Shown: in pieces, positions 1-5,371 of the stretch | How the letters are laid out: every line of letters starts with the position of its first letter | Position numbering within the stretch: the first letter of the stretch is position 1 | Origin: Spirochaetaceae bacterium | Lineage (GTDB): Bacteria > Spirochaetota > Spirochaetia > Treponematales > Breznakiellaceae | Assembly (NCBI GenBank): GCA_031268255.1 | Contig: JAIRXO010000016.1 | Span: 1-5,371, forward strand | Direction: 5' to 3' | Length of the DNA: 5,371 nucleotides | Program-made: the position numbers and the translations under genes | The notes under the pieces: generated by a model | What the model was told of the DNA's origin: nothing | What the model saw: only the letters and a program-made list of their open reading frames with translations | Databases searched by the model: none

Positions 1-248
1 AACTTTTCCAGAATATTGGGCCGCTCCAGGTGTTCGGCCAGTTAGACGAAACGGTTACCCAATGCCCAGATTTTCCGGTCCGTTTCCTTCATCTGCCGGG
101 CGGTTTCCTGCATCTTCTGGTCCGTTTCCCGCATGATCTGGGCAGTTTCCCGCGCCATCTTGTCCATTTTCCGGTCTGTTTCCTGAAACATGGCCCACAC
201 ATCTTCAAAGCTGAGTCCCCGGCTGGGTGATTGTCCTATGTCTCCCAT
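1..248 (-). pseudogene. Heptad-repeat coiled-coil protein gene, interrupted by in-frame stop and cut by window edge
   Basis: The gene starts at ATG 248-246, behind a good ribosome binding site AAGGAG (256-261, 7-nt spacer). It encodes 68 residues and meets TAA at 42-44. Residues 22-60 are a charged heptad coiled coil (QETDRKM, RETAQIM, RETDQKM, QETARQM, KETDRKI), followed by ALGNRFV. Past the stop the same frame stays open to the window edge and reads LAEHLERPNILEK. From memory, a family of coiled-coil proteins with a C-terminal PD-(D/E)XK nuclease-like domain (DUF3782-type), frequent in termite-gut treponemes, reads about LGNRFGELAEHLVAPNI at this point. Here GE appears replaced by V-stop, so a nonsense mutation is the simplest reading. 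A functional short coiled-coil protein or a sequencing error remain possible. The molecular function is unknown. There is no signal peptide or membrane segment in the visible part. Confidence 0.62.
69..185 (-). repeat. Degenerate 21-bp tandem repeats encoding coiled-coil heptads
   Basis: These bases encode residues 22-60 of the broken gene as five seven-residue units of the form x-E-T-x-x-x-M/I: QETDRKM, RETAQIM, RETDQKM, QETARQM and KETDRKI. A four-residue insert (DKMA) separates the first and second units, giving a local hendecad. On the plus strand the period shows as recurring GTTTCC and TTCCGG/TCTGG words every 21 bases. Such arrays can expand or contract by slippage, which would explain variable coiled-coil length between paralogues. 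Confidence 0.75.
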
Positions 249-417
249 ACTACCGCTCCTTATTCCAGTATACAGTATAGTACGGCCTGACCATAGGGGC
301 TGCTTTGCTTTGACTTGAAAAAAATAGTTCCCTTACGCGATGCGCCCATATCCGTATGGAGATGTTGTACAACCATTTCCTTACAGCGCGAACCCAAAGG
401 GGTCGATGCGCCCAAAA
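249..417. other. 169-bp intergenic region between the chemoreceptor and the coiled-coil gene
   Basis: The region holds the ribosome binding site of the coiled-coil gene (AAGGAG, 256-261). It also holds a tandem 7-mer CAGTATA twice (266-279); on the minus strand this gives two overlapping TATACT hexamers that would serve as a -10 element, but I see no convincing -35. Further away are a 5-bp stem hairpin (CCATA/TATGG, 346-359), a perfect palindrome GTTGTACAAC (364-373) and degenerate direct repeats (328-414). No strong terminator follows the chemoreceptor: a minus-strand T-run at about 314-320 has no GC-rich stem directly before it. I see no small gene here. Confidence 0.5.
328..414. repeat. 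Degenerate direct repeats downstream of the chemoreceptor gene
   Basis: The 11-mer CGATGCGCCCA occurs exactly at 338-348 and again at 404-414. A looser 21-bp unit, of minus-strand form TGGG-n2-C-n5-GTAAGG-n-AA, occurs at 328-348 and 376-396. The copies are short, imperfect and uneven in spacing. They could be remnants of a small dispersed repeat family or of a local duplication. No coding content or terminator role is evident. Confidence 0.35.
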
Positions 418-2607
418 TCAGGAAATCTTAAACTTATTTACTTCGGTAATGAGGTCGTCGATATCCTTCTTGTTGTTTTCGCTGATCTCGTTTACCTGGA
501 TCACCGACGCGTTTATCTGATCCGCGCCTATGGCCATTTCGATCATGCCGTTGGTGAGTTCCTGGGTTATGGCTTCCAGGGTTTGGCTTGTTTCCATTAC
601 TTCCCTGCCGCCGGTCAGCATTTCCTGGGAACCTCTTTTGACCTGGCCGGTGATTTCGTTCATCTGGCCTACGGCCTGGAGTATCTGTTTGCTTCCCGCG
701 CCCTGTTCTTCCATGGCGTTCCTGATGTTTTCTTCCTGCTGGGAGACGACTTTTATTTCTGTGTCAATGGCTTCAAACTTATTCAGCACCGCGCCGGTAG
801 AACTGGTGATTTTATCGATGGAATCTTTTATCTTTTTGAGTACCGCGCTGATGGTTTTTGATTGTTCTCCCGATGACTCGGCGAGTTTACGGATTTCGTC
901 GGCTACTACCGCGAAGCCCCGTCCCGCTTCTCCGGCATGGGCGGCTTCTATGGCGGCGTTCATGGAGAGGAGGTTTGTCTGGCTCGCGATGTTTTCCATG
1001 ACTCCGTTGATTTCCAAAAGTCCTTCCGACTCATGGGCGATTTCCTGTATGTCGGCGGCGACTGCCTGAAGTCCCGAACGGCCGATTTCCGAGGCGTCGG
1101 ACAGGTTTTTTACATTGGTGGAGTTGTCAATCAGGGTATGGGTAACAGACTGGATGTTGGCAAGCACCTCTTCTATGGCTGACGATGACTGGGAAACGCT
1201 TACCGCCTGTTTGTCGATTTCGTTATTCAGTTCGTTGATGTTTGTGATAATTTTTTGCATGGCGATTCCCGATTCGTTGACGCCGGAGCTTTGTTTAGCT
1301 GCCTGGGTTTTCAGGTTTTTTATGTTAGCTGTTATTTCGTTAATAGCCGCCGCGGTTTCGGTCATATTGGTAGACAGCGTAGTCCCTATCCGGGACAGGG
1401 ATGCCGCCTTGTCTTTTATTGTCAGGATGAGGCTGCGTATATTGTCTATGGTAATATTAAACGAAGCGGTCATGGTTCCTATTTCGTCTTTGCTCTTTAT
1501 GTCAAGGTGCGTGGTCAGGTCCCCTTCTCCTACGGTCTTGAGTACTGTTACCATGCGGGTAAGGGGTCTGCTGATTGAACGGGCCATGAGAAAGGCTCCT
1601 GCTATGATCAAAAGGATCATGATGCCGCCTATAATGGAACTTGACAGGAGCATGTGGTAGATGGGGGCGTTGATAATATGAAAGGGGATTCCTATAAGCA
1701 GGGACCAGGGTGTCTGTGTCTGCCCTATGGTAAGGGGAACGCAGAAAAACAGCATTTTCCCCAGTCCGGGAATGGTGTTGGCGAATATATATTCTTTGCC
1801 TGTCCGTATGGCCTCTTCCAGTTCCTTCAAATAGGGACCGGCGGTGTCTTTCTCGGTTTCGGACATGGGCTTCCCCAGCCGTGACGGATCATAATGACCG
1901 CTTACTATCCCTCCGTGGCTGAATACCGCCGCGACGCTGCCTTCGTAAGGGTCTATCTTCTGTACCATATCCTGAATAACGGATACATCAATATCAATCA
2001 TCATCGCGCCGGCAAAGCGGCCGTTATCTTTAATAGGATATGTTACGCTGGCCAACAGCCGTTTCTGCCCTTCGATGGTGTACCAGATGGGGTCTATCAG
2101 GCTTTCGTGTCCGGTATTCTTGGCGATGAGGTAATAGTCTCCGACGCCGGGCGTTTCGTAATACTCAAGGTTGGTCAGGGACAGGCCCTTGGCTGTATTG
2201 TTCCAGTAGGGAATAAATCTGCCTGTCTCGTCGGTTCCGGCGGTGTTGGCGTATAACGCGTCCATTCCGTCAAGGGCATTGGGTTCCCAGCAGGTCGCGA
2301 CAGCCGAGGCCTCGGGGTTTTTTTCCGCCATTGTCCGTATTAAAAGATTAAAAAGCGGGCGCCGCATGGCAGGATCTATATCCTTATATGTTTCCATGAA
2401 TTGGGCAAGGCTCTGTGTCATGCTCAAGTACTTTCCAAACCAGTTTCTAACCTCATTGGCGTTCTCGTTTGCCAGATTGGTGATTGCCCTGGTAATAAGG
2501 CTGGATATTTCATTCTTGGCGGTACTCAGTATGTTTCCTACCAGAATACCTGTACCGGCAAGGTTGAGGCTGATGATCATCAGCATTAATTTTTTCCCTA
2601 TTTTCAT
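418..2607 (-). CDS. Methyl-accepting chemotaxis protein with dCache sensor, HAMP and signalling domain
   Basis: A 729-residue transmembrane chemoreceptor that would detect a small ligand outside the cytoplasmic membrane and control CheA kinase through CheW. A short basic N-terminus (MKIGKK) precedes TM1 (about 7-29). The periplasmic part (about 30-315) resembles a double-Cache domain: GRFIPYW at 129-135, GDYYL at 156-160, DPIWY at 172-176, and [13 protein letters not shown] near 199-211, typical of the close of the membrane-distal module. TM2 is about 316-341. HAMP follows at 342-397 (P348, EGD 361-363, DEIG 374-377). The cytoplasmic hairpin is about 398-729, with its conserved tip near 536-575, where AAHAGE replaces the commoner AARAGE. 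The two arms are about equal, roughly 160-170 residues each. There is no C-terminal CheR-tethering pentapeptide; it ends EVNKFKIS. The start has AAGGAG (2618-2623) with a 10-nt spacer. The ligand cannot be told from sequence. Identity as a chemoreceptor is near certain. Confidence 0.97.
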   Translation of the reverse strand: MKIGKKLMLMIISLNLAGTGILVGNILSTAKNEISSLITRAITNLANENANEVRNWFGKYLSMTQSLAQFMETYKDIDPAMRRPLFNLLIRTMAEKNPEASAVATCWEPNALDGMDALYANTAGTDETGRFIPYWNNTAKGLSLTNLEYYETPGVGDYYLIAKNTGHESLIDPIWYTIEGQKRLLASVTYPIKDNGRFAGAMMIDIDVSVIQDMVQKIDPYEGSVAAVFSHGGIVSGHYDPSRLGKPMSETEKDTAGPYLKELEEAIRTGKEYIFANTIPGLGKMLFFCVPLTIGQTQTPWSLLIGIPFHIINAPIYHMLLSSSIIGGIMILLIIAGAFLMARSISRPLTRMVTVLKTVGEGDLTTHLDIKSKDEIGTMTASFNITIDNIRSLILTIKDKAASLSRIGTTLSTNMTETAAAINEITANIKNLKTQAAKQSSGVNESGIAMQKIITNINELNNEIDKQAVSVSQSSSAIEEVLANIQSVTHTLIDNSTNVKNLSDASEIGRSGLQAVAADIQEIAHESEGLLEINGVMENIASQTNLLSMNAAIEAAHAGEAGRGFAVVADEIRKLAESSGEQSKTISAVLKKIKDSIDKITSSTGAVLNKFEAIDTEIKVVSQQEENIRNAMEEQGAGSKQILQAVGQMNEITGQVKRGSQEMLTGGREVMETSQTLEAITQELTNGMIEMAIGADQINASVIQVNEISENNKKDIDDLITEVNKFKIS

Positions 2608-2637
2608 GTGACGAATGCTCCTTATCGTTATGATGCA

Positions 2638-2657
2638 GCTTTATCCTTGCATAAAGC
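2638..2657. repeat. Inverted repeat GCTTTAT-N6-ATAAAGC upstream of the chemoreceptor gene
   Basis: A perfect 7-bp inverted repeat with a 6-base centre (CCTTGC) lies 31-50 bp before the chemoreceptor start codon. It overlaps the sigma54-like element at 2648-2663 and ends about where that promoter would start transcription. That placement suits an operator more than an mRNA hairpin. It is AT-rich with no T-run, so it is not a terminator. No regulator is encoded next to it. Confidence 0.5.
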
Positions 2658-2663
2658 GTTCCG
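2648..2663 (-). promoter_or_regulatory. Candidate sigma54 (-24/-12) promoter of the chemoreceptor gene
   Basis: The minus strand reads CGGAACGCTTTATGCA. Against the sigma54 consensus TGGCACG-N4-TTGCA this matches 9 of 12 defined bases, with the invariant GG and GC exactly 10 bases apart. It predicts a start near 2637 and a 30-nt leader holding the AAGGAG site. No better sigma70 pair was seen in the 135-bp gap. A direct repeat TTGGAA-N6-TTGGAA (2691-2708) lies upstream and could bind an activator, though it is nearer than most enhancer sites. Motif-based and unproven. Confidence 0.4.
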
Positions 2664-2742
2664 CGTATCAATCAAAATCTGTGTGGTAACTTGGAATATC
2701 TTTTGGAACGTGGTTGTTTTTTAAGAAAAAAATCCGGCCGTT

Positions 2743-3552
2743 TTAGGACAGGGCTGTCTCCGCCGCTTCCAGTGCTTCAAGGTCCGTAAAGTATTGCCGG
2801 GTTTCGTCATTAAGCGCGCCTGAGGCTTCTTCGTCGCAGATCAGTATGCCCCGGCGGTGGAGCTGGAGCGCCGAGAGGGGGCAGGCGTGGCTCACCGCCC
2901 CTTCTATGCCAAGGCGCAGGGCCTGGGCCTTGTTCTTTCCAGACGCGATGATAATGACTTCTTCGGCATCCATGATGGTCCCTATGCCCACCGTAAGGGC
3001 CCTCTCAGGCACCCTGGAAACGTCGCCGCCGAAAAAGCGGGCGTTGGCGTTTCTGGTGTTCATGGTGAGGGTCTTGACCCTGGTCCGTGAGTTCAGGGAA
3101 GAAAAAGGTTCGTTAAACGCTATGTGGCCGTCTTCGCCGACACCGCCGAGAAAGAGCCGTATGCCGCCTGAGTCGAGAATTTTTTGTTCGAATGAGGCAC
3201 ATTCAGCGTCAAGGCCGGCGGCGAGGCCGTCAAGGATATGGGTGTTTTCGGCCCGGATATCAATGTGACGGAAAAAATTATTTTTCATAAAGGCGTGGTA
3301 GCTCTGCGGGTGGTCCTCTCCGAGGCCGGCGTATTCATCCATGTTGAAAGTAACGACATGGGCAAAGGAAAGCCCCCCGCTCCGGTGAAGCCGTATGAGT
3401 TCGCGGTAAACACCCAGGGGGCTGTCGCCCGTAGGAAGGCCGAGTACAAAGGGCCTTTCCGCTTCAGGCGCAAAGGCGCGTATCCTCATCGCGATATGCC
3501 GGGCGGTTCTGAGGCACAGTTCTTCGTAATTTTTTTTGATGATTACGCGCAC
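2743..3552 (-). CDS. nagB: Glucosamine-6-phosphate deaminase (NagB)
   Basis: A cytoplasmic enzyme that converts glucosamine 6-phosphate to fructose 6-phosphate and ammonia, the last step of amino-sugar catabolism into glycolysis. Its 269 residues align almost without gaps to the 266-residue E. coli enzyme as I remember it. Catalytic residues keep the same numbers: D72 (FNMDEY), D141 and H143 ([11 protein letters not shown]), and E148. The phosphate-binding LGLPTGDSP lies at 37-45. The allosteric N-acetylglucosamine-6-phosphate site is also kept: S151, R158, K160, T161 and Y254, so activation of the E. coli kind is expected. The start is GTG at 3552-3550, giving MRVI as against E. coli MRLI. 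It lies inside the flavodiiron gene (10-bp overlap) with only a weak distant AGGGA before it, which suggests translational coupling. No nagA or amino-sugar transporter is in view. Confidence 0.97.
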   Translation of the reverse strand: MRVIIKKNYEELCLRTARHIAMRIRAFAPEAERPFVLGLPTGDSPLGVYRELIRLHRSGGLSFAHVVTFNMDEYAGLGEDHPQSYHAFMKNNFFRHIDIRAENTHILDGLAAGLDAECASFEQKILDSGGIRLFLGGVGEDGHIAFNEPFSSLNSRTRVKTLTMNTRNANARFFGGDVSRVPERALTVGIGTIMDAEEVIIIASGKNKAQALRLGIEGAVSHACPLSALQLHRRGILICDEEASGALNDETRQYFTDLEALEAAETALS

Positions 3553-4772
3553 GGCAGTGATTCCCTGATACGGCGGGCAAGCTCCCTGCCTCCCGCCTCA
3601 AGGAGAGCCAGGGTTTCCCCGTTTGGGTAAGCCTGCCATTCCAGGGAATCCAGGCTCGTCCAGGAAAGTTTTTCGATTGCCGCGTCGTATTCCCTTTTCG
3701 CGCCGCCGGCCCAGCCCCAGGACCCTATGCGGAGCACGGTCTTGCCCATGATGTGCTTGCGGCGGAATATGTCAAGGACATAGGCCACAGGGGGGAATAC
3801 AGCGTATTCGTAAGTGGGCATGGCAATGACAAGACCGGAACTCTTGTAGGCATCGGCAAGCACATAGGATACGTCCTCATCGGGAACACGGTGTATGGTA
3901 TGGGGAACGCCCTCGGCTTCTATGCCCCGTATCACCGCGTCCACTCCCGCCCTGGTATTACCGTACATGGAACCCCAGATGACGCATATTTCTTGTTCGG
4001 TCTTTCCCCTGGCATAGGCCGCGTAGCGAAGGTAGCGCGTAATGATGGCTTCGGGGTTCTTTTTCCATACAGGACCGTGGCTTGGGGCAACGCATCGTAT
4101 GCTGTGATTTTTCTCTTTTATTTTCTGTATGCCCTTTTCCACAAAGGACGAAAAGGACGCGACTATATTTGAATAATAGCGCAGCGTCTCCTTTTCAAAG
4201 AAGGCGTGTTCTTCGGGGCTTAACTGGCCGTCAAAGACCCTGTCCCCCAGAGCGCCAAAGGAACCAAAGGCGTCGCAGGAAAAAAGGGTGCCCGAATCTT
4301 CTTCGTAGCTCATCATGGTCTCAGGCCAGTGTATATTGGGTGTCTCGATAAAACGGAGCGTTTTTCCCCCGCCCAGATCAAGGCTGTCCCCGTCCCGCAC
4401 CTCCCTAAGCCTTTCGGTGATTCCGTAAAAAGCCGTAACGAGCTTTATGCCCTTGGATGTCGCCAGTATTTCCGCCCTGGTATTGAGGCGGAAAAATTCT
4501 TTCAGCCAGCCGGTGTGGTCAGGTTCAAGATGATTGAGGATGAGGTAGTCAATATCTGCAAAGGAGCTTCCCAGTTCGGAAAGTTTTTCCTCAAGCTGCC
4601 GGGGCGCTCCTGTCCAGTCCCGGACCAGGTCTATAAGGGCCGTCTTTTTTCCCCTGACAAGGTAGGTGTTAAGCGAAACGCCCCGGGGCACGGGCCATAT
4701 TCCCTCAAAAAGTTCGCCGGTTTGAATATCGGCGTGAACACAGTACACGCCCTCCGCGATGGTATGTATCAT
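3543..4772 (-). CDS. fprA: A-type flavodiiron protein (FprA family; O2 and/or NO reductase)
   Basis: A soluble two-domain flavoprotein that reduces O2 to water, or NO to N2O, with electrons usually from rubredoxin, protecting anaerobes. I take ATG 4772-4770 as the start (409 residues, MIHTIAEG), behind a GAAGGA site. A TTG 27 bp upstream would add nine residues but lies in a terminator T-run without its own site. The metallo-beta-lactamase-like domain (about 1-250) has all diiron ligands: H81, E83, D85 (NHLEPDHTG), H148 (NIHWPET), D167 (SCDAFG) and H232 (PSHGPVW). The flavodoxin domain (about 260-409) has the FMN phosphate loop WGSMYGNT (266-273), [11 protein letters not shown] (318-328) and GSWGWAGGA (350-358). 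There is no fused rubredoxin or flavin reductase domain, so it is the minimal class and needs a separate donor, none of which is in view. O2 versus NO preference cannot be read from sequence. It appears co-transcribed with nagB. Confidence 0.96.
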   Translation of the reverse strand: MIHTIAEGVYCVHADIQTGELFEGIWPVPRGVSLNTYLVRGKKTALIDLVRDWTGAPRQLEEKLSELGSSFADIDYLILNHLEPDHTGWLKEFFRLNTRAEILATSKGIKLVTAFYGITERLREVRDGDSLDLGGGKTLRFIETPNIHWPETMMSYEEDSGTLFSCDAFGSFGALGDRVFDGQLSPEEHAFFEKETLRYYSNIVASFSSFVEKGIQKIKEKNHSIRCVAPSHGPVWKKNPEAIITRYLRYAAYARGKTEQEICVIWGSMYGNTRAGVDAVIRGIEAEGVPHTIHRVPDEDVSYVLADAYKSSGLVIAMPTYEYAVFPPVAYVLDIFRRKHIMGKTVLRIGSWGWAGGAKREYDAAIEKLSWTSLDSLEWQAYPNGETLALLEAGGRELARRIRESLPCA

Positions 4773-4790
4773 GGCCTTTGCTTCCTTCTT

Positions 4791-4818
4791 ATAAAACAAC
4801 AGCCCCGCCTGGCGGGGC
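4791..4818 (-). terminator. Rho-independent terminator after the response regulator, possibly an attenuator for the flavodiiron gene
   Basis: On the minus strand a stem GCCCCGC/GCGGGGC (4802-4818, 7 GC pairs, 3-base loop) is followed by TGTTGTTTTAT (4791-4801). It lies about 50 bp past the response-regulator stop codon. The flavodiiron ribosome binding site begins only a few bases beyond the T-run. Either the flavodiiron promoter lies upstream of this hairpin, making it a leader attenuator, or the gene depends on readthrough. On the plus strand no T-run follows, so it acts only on minus-strand transcripts. Confidence 0.85.
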
Positions 4819-4835
4819 CCGCAAAACAGAAGTTC

Positions 4836-4841
4836 CTTATA
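4836..4841 (-). promoter_or_regulatory. Possible -10 element (TATAAG) for the flavodiiron-nagB unit
   Basis: TATAAG on the minus strand lies between the response-regulator stop and the terminator hairpin. The T-rich stretch upstream (TTTGTTTTTGATG, about 4848-4861) offers no well-spaced -35 hexamer. If used, transcription would start near 4829 and the leader would contain the hairpin at 4802-4818. Weak evidence. Confidence 0.25.
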
Positions 4842-4867
4842 CTGCCGGCATCAAAAACAAATGTACC

Positions 4868-5305
4868 TTAGCGTTTTAAGACCGAAACGACCCTTTCAAG
4901 GACCTTTTTCCGGTCCAGGGGTTTTACAATATAGCTCTTTGCCCCCAGGAGCAGCGACTTTTTGACCACATCTTCTTTGCCCAGGGCGCTGACCATGATA
5001 ACAATGGCCTCTTTGTCAAATTCAAGAATTTTTTCGAGGGCAGTAACCCCGTCCATAACAGGCATGGTGATGTCCATAGTCACCAAGTCTATATTGGGGT
5101 ACAACTCCTTATACTTTTCTACCCCCTGGGCGCCGTCGGCAGCCGTAGCGGCCACTTCAAAACTTTCTGACGTAAATACCTGCCCCAGTTGCTTGGCGAT
5201 AAACATTGAATCATCGACGATGAGCACCCGGTAAGAACCGCCGTCCGGTTTTATTCCGTCGGGTTCTTTGGCATTTATGCTGGGCATATCACTCTTTGCA
5301 ATCAT
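4868..5305 (-). CDS. Single-domain CheY-like response regulator
   Basis: A 145-residue receiver protein with no output domain, presumably acting by phosphorylation-dependent protein contact as CheY does at the flagellar switch. All receiver landmarks are present: acidic pair D31/D32 (VLIVDDS), phospho-acceptor D78 (VTMDITMPVMDG), hydroxyl residue S106 (MVSALG) and K128-P129 (YIVKPLD). A 25-residue hydrophilic N-terminal extension (to GGSY) precedes the first beta strand, whereas classic CheY starts almost directly with it; its role is unknown. ATG 5305-5303 is supported by AGAGGAG (5314-5320, 8-nt spacer). An inner ATG at codon 7 lacks a comparable site. A sigma70-like promoter lies upstream and a terminator downstream, so it is probably monocistronic. 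No histidine kinase, CheA or CheW gene is adjacent, so whether it serves chemotaxis or another kinase is open. Confidence 0.95.
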   Translation of the reverse strand: MIAKSDMPSINAKEPDGIKPDGGSYRVLIVDDSMFIAKQLGQVFTSESFEVAATAADGAQGVEKYKELYPNIDLVTMDITMPVMDGVTALEKILEFDKEAIVIMVSALGKEDVVKKSLLLGAKSYIVKPLDRKKVLERVVSVLKR

Positions 5306-5313
5306 ACGGTACG

Positions 5314-5320
5314 CTCCTCT
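5314..5320 (-). promoter_or_regulatory. Ribosome binding site of the response regulator
   Basis: AGAGGAG on the minus strand, 8 nt before ATG 5305-5303. It decides this start over the inner ATG six codons later and keeps the N-terminal extension in the predicted protein. Confidence 0.8.
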
Positions 5321-5328
5321 TCTTTAAT

Positions 5329-5357
5329 ACTGTATGCCATCGTTCTTTGCTAGTCAA
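5329..5357 (-). promoter_or_regulatory. Sigma70-type promoter of the response regulator
   Basis: The minus strand shows -35 TTGACT (5352-5357, five of six consensus bases), a 17-bp spacer, and -10 TACAGT (5329-5334, four of six). Transcription would start near 5322, giving a leader of about 17 nt with the ribosome binding site. Position, spacing and match are all reasonable. Confidence 0.6.
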
Positions 5358-5371
5358 GAACCGTTTACCAC

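Noticed and set aside
364..373. Perfect palindrome GTTGTACAAC
   Set aside because: A single 10-bp palindrome without loop, partner copy or position near a start codon is too weak to call an operator.
340..2611. Several long open frames on the plus strand opposite the chemoreceptor gene
   Set aside because: They mirror the codon pattern of a clearly real minus-strand gene, lack ribosome binding sites and show no recognisable motifs.
2717..2742. Possible terminator after nagB (T-run on the minus strand at 2726-2732)
   Set aside because: Only the loopless CGGCCG precedes the T-run, so no stable stem can be drawn; the TTTTTT/AAAAAA pairing is AT-only.
2846..4871. Plus-strand and alternative-frame open frames opposite nagB and the flavodiiron gene
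   Set aside because: The minus-strand genes keep all catalytic residues over their full length; the opposite frames are composition artefacts.
5349..5364. Second GG-N10-GC (sigma54-like) spacing upstream of the response regulator
   Set aside because: Only about 7 of 12 consensus bases match, and a better sigma70-type promoter overlaps it.
1..5371. CRISPR array, tRNA/rRNA, insertion sequence, phage or toxin-antitoxin genes
   Set aside because: No regularly spaced repeats, RNA gene motifs, transposase motifs or paired small genes were seen on either strand.

Overview
This 5.4 kb window looks like chromosomal DNA of a host-associated spirochaete, most likely Treponema. The pointers are a chemoreceptor signalling tip with the wording I associate with Treponema ([20 protein letters not shown], residues 539-557), a stand-alone CheY-like regulator of treponemal style, and a broken coiled-coil gene of a family I recall as common in termite-gut treponemes. 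Base composition is near balanced, which fits the termite-gut species better than T. denticola. The taxonomic call rests on recognition from memory, not on a search.

Every supported gene is on the minus strand, so transcription runs from high to low coordinates. In that order: (1) a single-domain response regulator (4868-5305) with a good sigma70-type promoter at 5329-5357; (2) a 95-bp gap with a strong Rho-independent terminator hairpin (4791-4818) ending just before the next gene's ribosome binding site; (3) an A-type flavodiiron protein (3543-4772) that should reduce O2 or NO; (4) nagB, glucosamine-6-phosphate deaminase (2743-3552), with a GTG start inside the end of the flavodiiron gene (10-bp overlap); (5) a 135-bp gap with a sigma54-like promoter and an inverted repeat; (6) a dCache-type methyl-accepting chemotaxis protein (418-2607); (7) a 169-bp gap with short degenerate repeats; (8) the 5' part of a heptad-repeat coiled-coil gene interrupted by an in-frame TAA, running off the left edge (1-248).

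The flavodiiron protein and nagB form a tight two-gene unit that pairs oxygen/NO detoxification with entry of amino sugars into glycolysis. The chemoreceptor and the response regulator bracket this unit but appear to have their own promoters. This would suit a motile anaerobe feeding on chitin- or peptidoglycan-derived amino sugars near an oxic boundary; that picture is inference. I found no CRISPR array, RNA gene, insertion sequence or phage gene. I see no convincing undescribed multi-gene system. The points most worth a second look are the nonsense-interrupted coiled-coil gene, the sigma54-like promoter of the chemoreceptor, and the terminator or attenuator before the flavodiiron gene.
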